Assembly (NCBI GenBank): GCA_002381695.1
Contig: DFXM01000006.1
Coordinates: 92,520 to 121,783 of the forward strand
From: Clostridium sp. UBA4108
GTDB lineage: Bacteria > Bacillota > Clostridia > Clostridiales > Clostridiaceae
Reading direction: 5' to 3'
DNA: 29,264 bases
Part shown: positions 14,597-23,037 of the stretch, piece by piece
How positions within the stretch are numbered: the first letter of the stretch is position 1
Layout: each line of letters begins with the position of its first letter
The notes under the pieces: generated by a model
Seen by the model: only the letters and a program-made list of their open reading frames with translations
What the model was told of the DNA's origin: nothing
Database searches by the model: none
Position numbers and translations under genes: made by a program

Positions 14597-17239
14597 CTAT
14601 TTGTACATGATCCTTTTAATTAATTTAAAAAATTCAGATGCAAGAATAACAGTGAATGCTATACTTATAATTTTCATCCACATCATAAATGGAAGAGGAA
14701 CAGTACCAAAGAATGCACCACCAAATTGTGTAATAATTATTTGTAGACTAAATGTAATTGCAAATACAAGCAACATCAGTTTATTATTAGCATAATTTTT
14801 AAATACACTTGTATTGGTTAATTCTCGACTGTTAAATGCATTGAACAACTGAAATACCACAAAAAGAGTAAATAAAATAGTATCCATTTGTTCTTCTGTT
14901 CCGCCTAAAAAATTCCATGTGTGCTGTGACATAAATACTGCTGAAATAAACAAACCATTAAATACAATTCTCGAAAGCATTCCTTTAGACACAATACTTG
15001 AATTTCTTTTTGTTGGCTGCCTATTCATTAAATCTTCACGAATTGGCTCTAATCCAAGAGTCAGTGCTGGAGGTCCATCCATAATAATGTTAATCCATAA
15101 AAGCTGCAATGCAGTAAATGGTGATTTAAAGCCAGCTAAAATAGAAAATAGCACAACAACTACAGATGATAGATTTACTGTAAGTTGAAACTGTATGAAA
15201 CGCTGGAAGTTTTCGTATATACCACGCCCCCACTGAACTGCTTTCACAATTGTAGAGAAAGAATCATCTAATAAGACAATATCACTGGCTTCTTTGGAAA
15301 CTTCTGTACCAGATATCCCCATTGCTACACCAACATCAGCATTTTTGATGGCAGGTGCATCATTAATACCATCACCTGTAACAGCTACTACATTGCCTTT
15401 TGCTTTTAGTGCGTTTACCACTCGCATTTTAATGATAGGTGTACTTCTTGCAATAACACGTATTTTAGGAAGCAAGTCAGCTAATTCCTCATCAGAGATA
15501 TTTTCCAATGTCTTTGCTTCTACAGCAATATGATTTTCATCTAGAATATTTAATTCATTAGCAATAGATTTTGCAGTGATAATATTATCACCAGTAAGCA
15601 TTTTTAAGTCAATTCCTGCGTTGCGACAATGCTCAACTGCAACAAAAACATCTTCACGTAATGGATCATTAATGGCAACAAATCCATCATAAATCATACC
15701 ACTTTCAATATCTTCTCGACTATTATCAATATTAGAGATGCTAGAAATTTCTTTATGTGCAAAAGCAATAACACGACAGGCTTTTTCCTGGAAATCAATG
15801 ATTTTCGATTCAATTTCTTTTGCTTCTATATCTCCAATATTACACATAGCCAATATCTTCTCAGGACTTCCTTTTGAGTATGCTATGTATTTATTTTCTT
15901 CCTTTGTGATAGTTGTCATATTTTTTGTTTCAGAAGAAAATGGAAAAGTGTATACAATGTTAGCATTGTTACGGAATTCCTTATAGTCATAACCAGCTTT
16001 ATGTGCTGCTACAAGTAAGGCACACTCAGTAGGATTGCCAATAAATTGAGGTTGTTTTTTCTCAAACTTTACATCAGCTGTACTATTTGTACAAAAGTTT
16101 TGTAGCATTTCCAAACTGTGCATATCTTGAGGTTTTATGATGCTGCCTTCTGTATAAATATTTGTTACAGTCATACGGTTTTCTGTTAAAGTTCCCGTCT
16201 TATCAGAACAGATTACATTAATACATCCAACAGTTTCACATGCAATCATTTTTTTTACTAATGCATTTTGCTTTGACATTTTAATAATATTGATTGAAAG
16301 AGAAACCGCAACAATAGTTGGTAATCCTTCTGGCACAGCGGCAACAATCAGAACAATACTTGTAATAAAGGCTTCTGAGATTGTATCTATAGATGCCGTT
16401 CCATTTGCAATAAAAATAATAACTTGGATAATAAATACAATAGCTGCAGCAGTAGCTCCAAGGATAGTAATCAACTTTCCCAGCTTAGCTAATTTTTCTT
16501 GTAACGGAGTACTGGTCTTTTCAGTAGATGACAATTCTTTTGCTATCTTTCCAAACTCCGTATTATCACCCACACTGGTAACAACCATTTTTCCATGACC
16601 ACAGGTAATAAAACATCCTGAATACAACATATTACTTCGTTCTGCCAAGGGTGTTTTCTCATTATTAAAGATAGCATCTGCATCCTTTTCTACTGGAACA
16701 CTTTCACCAGTTAGAGAAGATTCATCAACATTAAGAGATGCACTTTCCAGTAAACGTCCATCTGCAGGCAACTTGTCTCCTGTTTCAATGCATATAATGT
16801 CACCAACAACCACATCTTTCTGGGGAATCAATTGAGTTTCTCCATTTCTTATAACCTTAACCAATGTGTCTTCATTGATTTTACTTAATGCTTCGAAGGC
16901 TTTTGCGCTCTTCCCTTCCATAATAACTGTAATGACTACAGATAGTGAAATAGCAACAAAAATACCCACACACTCTAGAAAATCTGCTTCACCACCAGTA
17001 ACAGCAAGAGTAATGTTTACAGCAAGAGCAATGACAGCTGCTGAAATCAACATGATAATCATTGGCTCACTGGCAGCTTCCCAAATTCGTCTTACCAGAG
17101 ATATTGGTTTCTCCTTTGTAAAAGTATTTGTTCCATTTTTCTTTGCACTCTCTACAACTTGTTCAGTACTTAGCCCTATGTTTTCATCAACACAAAGCCG
17201 CTTAAGCGTTTCTTGTTTTTCCTCCATAAAAATGTTCAT
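14597..17239 (-). CDS. PMCA/SERCA-like P-type cation-translocating ATPase, probably Mn2+ exporter
   Basis: This 880-residue P2-type ATPase has a cytoplasmic N-terminus, a TGES actuator loop at residues 177-180, the M4 ion-binding motif VPEGLP (302-307), the phosphorylation site D346-K-T-G-T and the hinge TGDGIND, plus about ten membrane helices. These motifs are those of Ca2+ pumps. However, the 5' leader resembles the Mn2+-sensing yybP-ykoY riboswitch, so Mn2+ (or Mn2+/Ca2+) export from the cell is the better inference. ATG 17239 follows GGGGGAG; the longer frame from 17284 lies in the leader. It is a monocistronic unit with its own promoter and terminator. Confidence 0.9.
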   Translation of the reverse strand: MNIFMEEKQETLKRLCVDENIGLSTEQVVESAKKNGTNTFTKEKPISLVRRIWEAASEPMIIMLISAAVIALAVNITLAVTGGEADFLECVGIFVAISLSVVITVIMEGKSAKAFEALSKINEDTLVKVIRNGETQLIPQKDVVVGDIICIETGDKLPADGRLLESASLNVDESSLTGESVPVEKDADAIFNNEKTPLAERSNMLYSGCFITCGHGKMVVTSVGDNTEFGKIAKELSSTEKTSTPLQEKLAKLGKLITILGATAAAIVFIIQVIIFIANGTASIDTISEAFITSIVLIVAAVPEGLPTIVAVSLSINIIKMSKQNALVKKMIACETVGCINVICSDKTGTLTENRMTVTNIYTEGSIIKPQDMHSLEMLQNFCTNSTADVKFEKKQPQFIGNPTECALLVAAHKAGYDYKEFRNNANIVYTFPFSSETKNMTTITKEENKYIAYSKGSPEKILAMCNIGDIEAKEIESKIIDFQEKACRVIAFAHKEISSISNIDNSREDIESGMIYDGFVAINDPLREDVFVAVEHCRNAGIDLKMLTGDNIITAKSIANELNILDENHIAVEAKTLENISDEELADLLPKIRVIARSTPIIKMRVVNALKAKGNVVAVTGDGINDAPAIKNADVGVAMGISGTEVSKEASDIVLLDDSFSTIVKAVQWGRGIYENFQRFIQFQLTVNLSSVVVVLFSILAGFKSPFTALQLLWINIIMDGPPALTLGLEPIREDLMNRQPTKRNSSIVSKGMLSRIVFNGLFISAVFMSQHTWNFLGGTEEQMDTILFTLFVVFQLFNAFNSRELTNTSVFKNYANNKLMLLVFAITFSLQIIITQFGGAFFGTVPLPFMMWMKIISIAFTVILASEFFKLIKRIMYK

Positions 17240-17272
17240 TTTTACTCCCCCAATCTTTATTCTGCACAAATT

Positions 17273-17320
17273 AAAAAGACCCAAGTACAGCCTAAATACA
17301 AGCTATACTTGAGTCTTTTT
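17273..17320 (-). terminator. Leader terminator hairpin 2 (proximal to the ATPase gene)
   Basis: On the minus strand AAAAAGACTCAAGTATAGC pairs imperfectly with GGCTGTACTTGGGTCTTTTT, ending in a U-run 34 bases before the ATPase start codon. It shares AGACTCA-GTATAGC with hairpin 1 and probably arose by duplication. Confidence 0.75.
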
Positions 17321-17325
17321 AACGA

Positions 17326-17372
17326 AATAAAAGAGACTATGTATAGCTTATAAACTGCTATACATGAGTCTC
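17326..17372 (-). terminator. Leader terminator hairpin 1 (next to the aptamer)
   Basis: On the minus strand GAGACTCATGTATAGC and GCTATACATAGTCTC form a strong stem with a 9-base loop, followed by TTTTATTT. It begins right after the aptamer-like region, the usual place for a riboswitch expression platform. Confidence 0.75.
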
Positions 17373-17373
17373 A

Positions 17374-17463
17374 TTATTTAAGACAAGCCAGACCAAGATT
17401 GGTCAGTATGTTGACTTGCCACGTACAATTGTACGCTAATTACTCCCTCATGGGCATTTTAAA
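17374..17463 (-). ncRNA. Probable yybP-ykoY (manganese) riboswitch aptamer
   Basis: In the 230-base leader of the P-type ATPase the minus strand contains AGGGAGTA (17440-17447), a P2-type stem at the GTACAATTGTAC palindrome, then GTCAACATACT, a GACC/GGTC stem and a closing GGC...GTC. ATTTAA (17458-17463) can pair with TTAAAT (17374-17379) as P1. The GGGAGUA and GUCAACAnACU elements are the conserved loops of the yybP-ykoY family (Rfam RF00080), which senses Mn2+ and often precedes such ATPases. Identified by motif memory, not by a covariance search. Confidence 0.68.
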
Positions 17464-17473
17464 TTGTTCTAAA

Positions 17474-17502
17474 AGTATACCATATTCTTCATATACTGTC
17501 AA
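17474..17502 (-). promoter_or_regulatory. Sigma-A promoter of the riboswitch/ATPase transcript
   Basis: On the minus strand a perfect TTGACA (17497-17502) is separated by 17 bases from TATACT (17474-17479). Transcription would start near 17467 and give a leader of roughly 230 nucleotides. Confidence 0.88.
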
Positions 17503-17563
17503 TGTAATAATCCTAACTCTTTTCTATCTCTTTATAATCTTGTATTTACCTTGTTATATCTCT

Positions 17564-18217
17564 CTATATTATCTCCCTATTTCCTTTTATTTTTTCTTTT
17601 ATAAAAACTATTACTGCAGGTAGTAGTGAAATTATTATTATAGAAACTAATACATAAGAAAAATTATTTTTTATAAGGGGTAGATTACCAAAGAAATATC
17701 CGCCACCTAAGAATAAGCCTACCCATAAACTTCCTCCAAGTATATTATAAAATATAAACTTCGAATATTTCATTTCTCCAATACCTGCTACAAATGGCAC
17801 AAATGTTCTAATAATAGGAATAAATCTCCCTAAGACTATAGTCATTGAACCATGCTTCTCATAAAAACCTTGGGCTTTTTTCAAATAATCCTTATTTATA
17901 TATTTTAAATCTTCTTTTCCTAACACTTTACTCCCAATTGATTTTCCTATATGATAATTTACTGTATCGCCAGGAATTGCAGCTAACCAAATTATAATTA
18001 GTAATATAAATATATCAATAGATCCTATTGCTGCAACTGCTCCAGCTGCAAATAACATTGAATCACCTGGTAAAAAAGGTGCAATAACTACTCCTGTTTC
18101 AAGAAATACAATTGAAAATAAAATGGCATAAGTTAGTACTCCATACTGCTGTACTATCAAAACTAAGTATTTATCAATATGAATTATAAAATTTATAAAA
18201 TTTGTCAAAATATCCAT
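17564..18217 (-). CDS. DedA-family membrane protein
   Basis: This 217-residue integral membrane protein has the DedA (SNARE-associated/VTT) signatures: FLETGVVIAPFLPGDSMLF with a re-entrant loop, and GRFIPIIRTFVPFVAGIGEM with the conserved Arg-Pro pattern. Family members act in undecaprenyl-phosphate or phospholipid recycling across the membrane and in proton-motive-force homeostasis. Which applies here is not shown. Of three nearby in-frame Met codons, the ATG at 18217 is seven bases from GGGAG and is chosen; 18223 touches that site. It lies upstream of the ATPase promoter and ends 62 bases before it, so it is a separate unit. Confidence 0.88.
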   Translation of the reverse strand: MDILTNFINFIIHIDKYLVLIVQQYGVLTYAILFSIVFLETGVVIAPFLPGDSMLFAAGAVAAIGSIDIFILLIIIWLAAIPGDTVNYHIGKSIGSKVLGKEDLKYINKDYLKKAQGFYEKHGSMTIVLGRFIPIIRTFVPFVAGIGEMKYSKFIFYNILGGSLWVGLFLGGGYFFGNLPLIKNNFSYVLVSIIIISLLPAVIVFIKEKIKGNREII

Positions 18218-18350
18218 ATCCATCTCCCTCACTATAAAATAAATTTCGTTTGATTTTGTCACGTTTTATATTATCAACCTTTTTGATTAAATTTTGATTA
18301 AAAAATATTTAGATTTATATTAATAATTTATAGAATAAATTTAAACATAG

Positions 18351-18403
18351 GTCTCTGTTTTAATTCAATGTTGATTTTTAGAACATCATATTAAAACAGT
18401 GCC
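18351..18403. repeat. Dispersed repeat copy A (transposon-end-like)
   Basis: The segment around TGTTGATTTTTAGAACATCATATTA, ending AAAACAGTGCC, matches the 29211-29250 segment over about 35-40 bases with small gaps. Read on the other strand it begins GGCACTGTTTTAATATGATG, a GG-starting end of the sort seen on the cassette at 8207-9011 but with different sequence. No partner end was found. The rest of 18218-18465 is AT-rich intergenic DNA plus the terminator at 18411-18447. Confidence 0.4.
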
Positions 18404-18410
18404 AAAAATA

Positions 18411-18447
18411 AAAAATGAGAATGTTTTTCTTTTACATTCTCATTTTT
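18411..18447. terminator. Terminator downstream of the two-component operon
   Basis: AAAAATGAGAATGT (18411-18424) and ACATTCTCATTTTT (18434-18447) form a perfect 14-bp stem with a 9-base loop. It ends in Ts on either strand and lies 19 bases beyond the kinase stop codon. Confidence 0.85.
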
Positions 18448-18465
18448 AAAGTTTCACTAATTAAG

Positions 18466-19845
18466 TTATTTAATTATAGGTAATGTTATAATTATCCTTG
18501 TCCCCTCTTCCTCTTCACTTTCTACATCTATTATTCCTTGATGTACATCTACAATCCACTTGGCTATAGATAATCCAAGTCCAGTTCCTCCTTTTTCTCT
18601 GAATCTAGACTCATCTACAATATAGAATCTATGGAATATGTTTTCAAATTCACCTTTTGGTATTCCTATGCCTGTGTCACTAACTATTATTTTTACAATT
18701 TCATTATGCAGTTCTGTACTTATAATTATTTTCCCATTCTCTGGTGTAAATTTCATACTGTTGTCAATAAATATTCTTAGCATTTGTTTTATCATTTTAT
18801 AGTCCGCAAATACCTTAACATCATCATTGCTATTATTTGATATTATATGATTTTTATCTATGAGTTTGCTTTCTTCAACTACATCACTAATTAAAGAATT
18901 AAGCCAAAATTCTCTTTTTTCTATTTCTTGTTTACCACTATCACCTTTAGCAAGAAATAATAACTTTTCAACTAAATTAGCCATATTATCAGCTTCTAAT
19001 TTAATCCCATAGATTGATTTTTCTAAAGCTTCTCTATCATCCTTACCCCATCTATCAAGTAAATTAGCATATCCTTGAATAACTGCAATAGGAGTCCTAA
19101 GTTCATGGGAAGCATCTGATACAAACTGAATCTGACTGTTAAAAGCTCCTTGAAGCCTATCTATCATTTTATTAAAAGTATTACCAAGTCTTTTTAATTC
19201 ATCATCAGGCCCCTTTACTTCTATTCTCTCCTTTAAGTTATTAATACTTATATTCTCAGCAGTTCTTGTTATATAATCAATGGGTGTTAGCATTTTTTTA
19301 CTTACAATATACCCCATTACAATAGATGCAATAATACCTATAAAATCAGCTACAGCCATAAAACCAAATAAAATCCTCATAAGCTCATATTCATTGTCCA
19401 TATCTTTTACTATTTGAAGATATATATTACCGTACTCTTTACTTGCAACTTTAATATTTGTATATATTAGATCTTTATCTTTTCCTTCTAAATGTATCAT
19501 CTTATCATAAGGTTCTTTGATTGTAATATTATGTTCAAATCTATTTGATAAATTTAATATTTCTCCATTTTCCCGTAATATACCTATAGATATATCTTCT
19601 TGATAAGGAAGATTATCAAGAATTCCCTTATCTGATAAGTTAATATTATTATTTTCATTTATAACTTCATTTGATATTATTAATTTAATATCTTCTATCT
19701 GTTTATTGGCCTGATTATAAAAATAATACTTTATTCCATATAAAATTGAAGCATCAAGTATAAGTAATACTAAAGAAAACATAAAAGCATACATTACTGT
19801 TATCTTTAATGATATTTTTGCACCTTTAATAATTTTAAAATTCAT
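18466..19845 (-). CDS. Sensor histidine kinase
   Basis: The 459-residue kinase has two transmembrane helices (about 15-37 and 160-183) enclosing an extracellular sensor of about 120 residues. A HAMP linker (about 184-235), a HisKA domain with phospho-acceptor H247 in VSDASHELRTP and a HATPase domain follow, with the N box FIDNSMKFTP, G1 SDTGIGIP and G2 GGTGLGLSI. The architecture is that of ArlS/CssS-like OmpR-coupled kinases. It starts two bases after the response-regulator stop codon with GGTGAT as ribosome-binding site, so the two are one operon. The signal is unknown. Confidence 0.92.
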   Translation of the reverse strand: MNFKIIKGAKISLKITVMYAFMFSLVLLILDASILYGIKYYFYNQANKQIEDIKLIISNEVINENNNINLSDKGILDNLPYQEDISIGILRENGEILNLSNRFEHNITIKEPYDKMIHLEGKDKDLIYTNIKVASKEYGNIYLQIVKDMDNEYELMRILFGFMAVADFIGIIASIVMGYIVSKKMLTPIDYITRTAENISINNLKERIEVKGPDDELKRLGNTFNKMIDRLQGAFNSQIQFVSDASHELRTPIAVIQGYANLLDRWGKDDREALEKSIYGIKLEADNMANLVEKLLFLAKGDSGKQEIEKREFWLNSLISDVVEESKLIDKNHIISNNSNDDVKVFADYKMIKQMLRIFIDNSMKFTPENGKIIISTELHNEIVKIIVSDTGIGIPKGEFENIFHRFYIVDESRFREKGGTGLGLSIAKWIVDVHQGIIDVESEEEEGTRIIITLPIIK

Positions 19846-19847
19846 AA

Positions 19848-20528
19848 TTAATCACCTTTAATAACATAGCCTATACCTCTTATAGTGGTTATAGATTTAT
19901 CTTCAAAATCTTCATCAATTTTGCTTCGTAAATATCTTATAAATACATCTACCACATTAGTATATCCTACATAATCATAACCCCATACACTTTCAATCAA
20001 CTGTTCTCTTGTAAGAACAATATTTTTATTAATTAAAAGCATTTCTAAAAGTTCATACTCTTTTTTTGTAAGTTCAATTTCCCTTTCATCTTTCCACACC
20101 TGATGTGATTTGTTATTCATAATAATATTACCTACTTTAATTTCATCAGGTTTATCACTTAAAGGTTCTTTTCTTTTATATACTCTAATTCTTGCTAATA
20201 ATTCTTCTATAGCAAATGGCTTAGTTAAATAATCATTGGCCCCAGAATCAAGTCCTAGAACTTTATCAGGTATATCACTTTTAGCAGTTAACATTATTAT
20301 AGGTACTTGAGAAAATTGTCTTACTCTTCTACAAACTTCAATTCCATTTAAATTTGGTATCATAATATCAAGAAGAATTAAATCAAATTCCTTATTTTCT
20401 GCTTTTTTCAAGCCTTCTCTTCCATCATATGCTATATCAACTATATACCCTTCATGGATAAGCTCCATTTCAATAAACATTGCCATCTGTTTTTCATCTT
20501 CAATTAAAAGAATTCTAAATTCCTTCAA
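19848..20528 (-). CDS. OmpR/PhoB-family response regulator
   Basis: The 226-residue regulator has a receiver domain with acidic pocket E10-D11, phospho-acceptor D54 in LILLDIMIP, T81 and K103 (TKPF), then a winged-helix effector domain ending VVDVFIRYLRSKIDEDFEDKSITTIRGIGYVIKGD, the OmpR type. The frame extends up to a GTG at 20564 that has no ribosome-binding site. A TTG at 20528 sits six bases after GGAGG and gives the normal N-terminus (M)KEFRILLIEDE, so it is taken as the start. The downstream kinase is its partner. An inverted repeat at 20550-20570 may be its own binding site. Confidence 0.9.
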   Translation of the reverse strand: MKEFRILLIEDEKQMAMFIEMELIHEGYIVDIAYDGREGLKKAENKEFDLILLDIMIPNLNGIEVCRRVRQFSQVPIIMLTAKSDIPDKVLGLDSGANDYLTKPFAIEELLARIRVYKRKEPLSDKPDEIKVGNIIMNNKSHQVWKDEREIELTKKEYELLEMLLINKNIVLTREQLIESVWGYDYVGYTNVVDVFIRYLRSKIDEDFEDKSITTIRGIGYVIKGD

Positions 20529-20549
20529 ATTATCACCTCCATAAGAAAA

Positions 20550-20570
20550 TAGTGAGCTATTCACTCACTA
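20550..20570. promoter_or_regulatory. Inverted repeat upstream of the response regulator
   Basis: TAGTGAG and CTCACTA are separated by seven bases, 22 bases upstream of the response-regulator start codon. It is adjacent to TATA-rich DNA suitable for a promoter. It could be an autoregulatory operator or a 5'-UTR hairpin. Confidence 0.4.
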
Positions 20571-20645
20571 TATAAATATTCTTATACATTCTTACTTTAT
20601 ATTTTAACCTATTGTTCTAGTTAAAACACTATCAAACATATTTTA

Positions 20646-21521
20646 TCATACTTCAACACTCGTATCTTTTACTTTATATATCTCTCCAAAAGCAGCACCA
20701 CCTAATATTAAAATAGCGCCTAATATCTGTATAAAGGATAACCTTTCACTTAGAAAAACAGCTGAAAACAGCAATGCTGATAGTGGATCGATATAACTGA
20801 AAAAGGATATGGATTGTACTGGAAGTTCTTGCATAGACGAGAAATATAAATAACATGCAATTCCTGTGTGAAGCACACCAACTATTAAAAGGGCTACCAT
20901 TCCAATGCCATGGGGAAATACCCATGGCCCTTTATGTGTAATAAGCACATAAAACATCATAATCACTGCACTAACAGTTACTTGAACAAGGGTTATTTCT
21001 AATCCATCTAAACCTTTTATAAATTTATTAAGTATCATAAGTGCTGCATACAGCACCGCTGCCACCAAAGCACAAATCAGTCCCCGCATAGGATCAGTAC
21101 CATCAATGCCAACACCATTTATAAGCAACATTCCTATGGCTGCAGCTATAATTCCTACAATTTTGTTACGTGACAATTTTTCATTAAAAAGAATGGAGGA
21201 AATTAAAAATACCATAAGGGGAGCACAATAATAAACGAGAGTCGCAATACTCACTGTAGTATAGCGATAGGCTTCAAAAAGAAACACCCACCCAAATCCC
21301 AAAAATGCACCAGACAACATAAGTATTGGGAAATTTCGTAGCAGTAAAGCCTTATTCATCCGTCTTCGAGTGGATAAAAGTATTGCCAATAAAAATATGC
21401 TTCCAATAATGGTACGTACTGATACAATTTCAGTGCTTGGAAGGGGAATTAATTTAACGAACAAGCCAATGCTTCCAAAGATAAGCATGGCAAAAATGAA
21501 TTTTACATATGCATTTTTCAT
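20646..21521 (-). CDS. EamA/DMT-family transporter
   Basis: The 291-residue protein has ten predicted membrane helices in two EamA repeats (about residues 5-138 and 148-285). It includes the typical first-repeat segment GAFLGFGWVFLFEAYRYTTVSIATLVYYCAPLMVFL and its second-half counterpart GIACYLYFSSMQELPVQSISFFSYIDPLSALLFSAVFLSERLS. Such proteins export amino acids, nucleobases or small metabolites; no substrate can be inferred. ATG 21521 follows AGGAGG by five bases. It stands between the two-component operon and the VOC gene without obvious coupling. Confidence 0.88.
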   Translation of the reverse strand: MKNAYVKFIFAMLIFGSIGLFVKLIPLPSTEIVSVRTIIGSIFLLAILLSTRRRMNKALLLRNFPILMLSGAFLGFGWVFLFEAYRYTTVSIATLVYYCAPLMVFLISSILFNEKLSRNKIVGIIAAAIGMLLINGVGIDGTDPMRGLICALVAAVLYAALMILNKFIKGLDGLEITLVQVTVSAVIMMFYVLITHKGPWVFPHGIGMVALLIVGVLHTGIACYLYFSSMQELPVQSISFFSYIDPLSALLFSAVFLSERLSFIQILGAILILGGAAFGEIYKVKDTSVEV

Positions 21522-21832
21522 GGTATCCTCCTAAACAAAGTATAAATTTCATGTGCTACAATATTTTTATTGTAGTTTTGTGTTGTAAAAATTTTCTATT
21601 ATAGTGATTTTACCACATCAAGCTACTTTAATAAAGTAAGACACTGTTAATCTTGCAGATGCGTCCTTGTATTTCATAAGTGAAGCGATGCTCTTCATTG
21701 AATAAAATCAAAAACCGTCATTCCTCAGCAATGGAATGACGGCCCAGCGAAACTAGTGGTTTCACAAAAATTCTATGGTCTAATTGTAATACAGGAAAAC
21801 AATCAGTTTATACCTTTTTAAATCTGTTTACT
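21522..21832. other. Intergenic interval, 311 bp
   Basis: Apart from the strong terminator at 21705-21742 it contains a GC-richer patch (21655-21700) with a small TGAAG/CTTCA hairpin and a second small hairpin GAAAC-TAGTG-GTTTC near 21750. The promoter of the DMT gene should lie in 21530-21620. No protein-coding frame is convincing. Confidence 0.5.
21705..21742 (-). terminator. Rho-independent terminator downstream of the VOC gene
   Basis: CCGTCATTCC (21715-21724) and GGAATGACGG (21733-21742) form a perfect GC-rich 10-bp stem, followed on the minus strand by TTTTTGATTTT. It lies about 90 bases past the VOC stop codon. Confidence 0.85.
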
Positions 21833-22198
21833 TTACTTATGTTCAACTAGTTGAATCTCAATACCATTTGGATCATGAATAAAGAAAAAACTAACCTTTG
21901 GAGAAGGTGAAATTGGTCCTCTTATAATAGGAATATTCTTACTTTTAACATAGTTCATTGCGCCTTCCAATGAATCCACTTCAAAGCCAATAGAAATGCC
22001 CTTAGTTTGATTTTCTACCACATTACTCCTATTGTAGATTAACTCAATTTTAGGTTTATCTTCCTCTCCAAGCATAGCAATTTCCATTTCTTCACCAGAG
22101 CTAAATCTCTCTAAAATTTTAACTCCCAGTAGCTCATTATAAAACTTTAAAGATTCCTCCATATTGTTTACATTTAATGTTATCCAGCAAAAATTCAT
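21833..22198 (-). CDS. VOC/glyoxalase-like domain protein
   Basis: The 121-residue protein is one vicinal-oxygen-chelate unit with paired beta-alpha-beta-beta-beta modules: FCWITLNVNNMEESLKFYNELLG at the start and FFFIHDPNGIEIQLVEH at the end, the DP-x-G-x-x-I/L-E-L pattern that carries a metal-binding Glu. Members include glyoxalase I, fosfomycin- and bleomycin-resistance proteins and extradiol dioxygenases. The expected first metal His is not apparent in the opening strand, so catalysis is uncertain. ATG 22198 is seven bases from GGAGG; a GTG one codon upstream is possible. Confidence 0.82.
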   Translation of the reverse strand: MNFCWITLNVNNMEESLKFYNELLGVKILERFSSGEEMEIAMLGEEDKPKIELIYNRSNVVENQTKGISIGFEVDSLEGAMNYVKSKNIPIIRGPISPSPKVSFFFIHDPNGIEIQLVEHK

Positions 22199-22222
22199 CA
22201 CATTACCTCCTAATTAATATAT

Positions 22223-22465
22223 TTATTTACTTGTTTTAGCATGTATTGTCCTTCTTACAATTAAATAATAAAGAATACTCGCTATTATTATAAATACTAT
22301 GGATGAAAGATACATTCTACTATAGCCTATAGAAGACGCAAGACTCCCTGCAATAACTGAGCCTACTCCAATCCCACCATCAAATCCAATATAAAAAGTA
22401 GAATTTGCTAATCCAATACGCTCCTTAGGATTAATTCCTATCTGAATTAGATTTTTATGTCTTAA
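22223..22465 (-). pseudogene. C-terminal remnant of an MFS transporter
   Basis: An open frame of 80 codons ends at TAA 22223-22225 and has no start codon with a ribosome-binding site. Its product includes NPKERIGLANSTFYIGFDGG, then IGVGSVIAGSLASSIGYSRM and two hydrophobic helices, which is the end of a 12-helix major facilitator (the last two or three transmembrane segments). An in-frame stop at 22466-22468 and the MarR stop at 22475 bound it on the 5' side. Some 300 or more N-terminal codons are missing, consistent with a deletion in a former marR-MFS drug-efflux operon. Confidence 0.82.
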
Positions 22466-22474
22466 TTATAGTAT

Positions 22475-22918
22475 TTACTCTAAATTAGCATTCATTTTAT
22501 TTTTCTCTTCATAAACATTACTAAGAATCTTTTTCAAAAGTATCATTGTTTGTTCTGCTTCTTCAGAGGATAAATTCTTTATAACTATATCTATTATTTC
22601 AGAAAATATTTTTTGAATTTGTGGTGCAACTTCTTTTCCTTTTTCAGTTAAGTACAAGCGGTCATATCTCTTATCATTTTCATCCTTTTCTTTTTTAATG
22701 TATCCATTTGTAAGTAGGTTTTTCACAGCCTTTGCCGTAGTAGATTTTCCAATATACAAATGTTCACTTAACTCTTTCTGAGATATTCCTTCATTATTGG
22801 AAATAACGTAAAGGAAGTCATGCTGACCACTTCTTATTGATAAATCCTTAAGTTTATAATTTACTATACTCTGCATATTTCTATAAATTGCTGCATTAAG
22901 TTTAGAGATTGGCTCCAT
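22475..22918 (-). CDS. MarR family transcriptional regulator
   Basis: This 147-residue winged-helix regulator of the MarR type has an N-terminal dimerisation helix (METPIS-like start, here MEPISKLNAAIYRNMQSIV). The wHTH follows at about residues 45-100, with GISQKELSEHLYIGKSTTAKAV as the recognition unit and the wing DENDKRYDRLYLTEKG, and a C-terminal helix ends it. The upstream extension to 22948 lacks a ribosome-binding site; ATG 22918 is seven bases from AGGAG. Two identical-type palindromes frame its promoter, so it is probably autorepressed. Its original target was likely the MFS exporter of which only a fragment remains downstream. Confidence 0.9.
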   Translation of the reverse strand: MEPISKLNAAIYRNMQSIVNYKLKDLSIRSGQHDFLYVISNNEGISQKELSEHLYIGKSTTAKAVKNLLTNGYIKKEKDENDKRYDRLYLTEKGKEVAPQIQKIFSEIIDIVIKNLSSEEAEQTMILLKKILSNVYEEKNKMNANLE

Positions 22919-22932
22919 TTTATCACTCCTCA

Positions 22933-22990
22933 TTAGTTTCCTTTGCAACTAATTTAGTTATATCATAGAAATAGTTTCCTTTGCAACTAT
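22933..22990 (-). promoter_or_regulatory. MarR promoter with two operator copies
   Basis: Two copies of a TAGTTGCAAAGGAAACTA palindrome lie at 22933-22952 and 22971-22990, 38 bp apart. On the minus strand a TTGCAA -35 (22981-22986) inside the distal copy is 18 bases from a TATAAC -10 (22957-22962), and the proximal copy covers the start region before the AGGAG. Such an arrangement would block RNA polymerase at both positions. Confidence 0.8.
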
Positions 22991-23037
22991 TTCTTTATTA
23001 TCTTTAATAATAATGGTGGAGTTCTATAGTCTTATAG

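Noticed and set aside
16866..17312. 148-codon plus-strand frame, and several shorter ones, within the P-type ATPase gene
   Set aside because: They are antisense reflections of a strongly conserved ATPase with no start signals or domain patterns.
20529..20564. Longer N-terminus of the response regulator from GTG 20564
   Set aside because: The 12 extra residues precede the conserved receiver start, contain the GGAGGTGAT site itself, and have no upstream ribosome-binding site.
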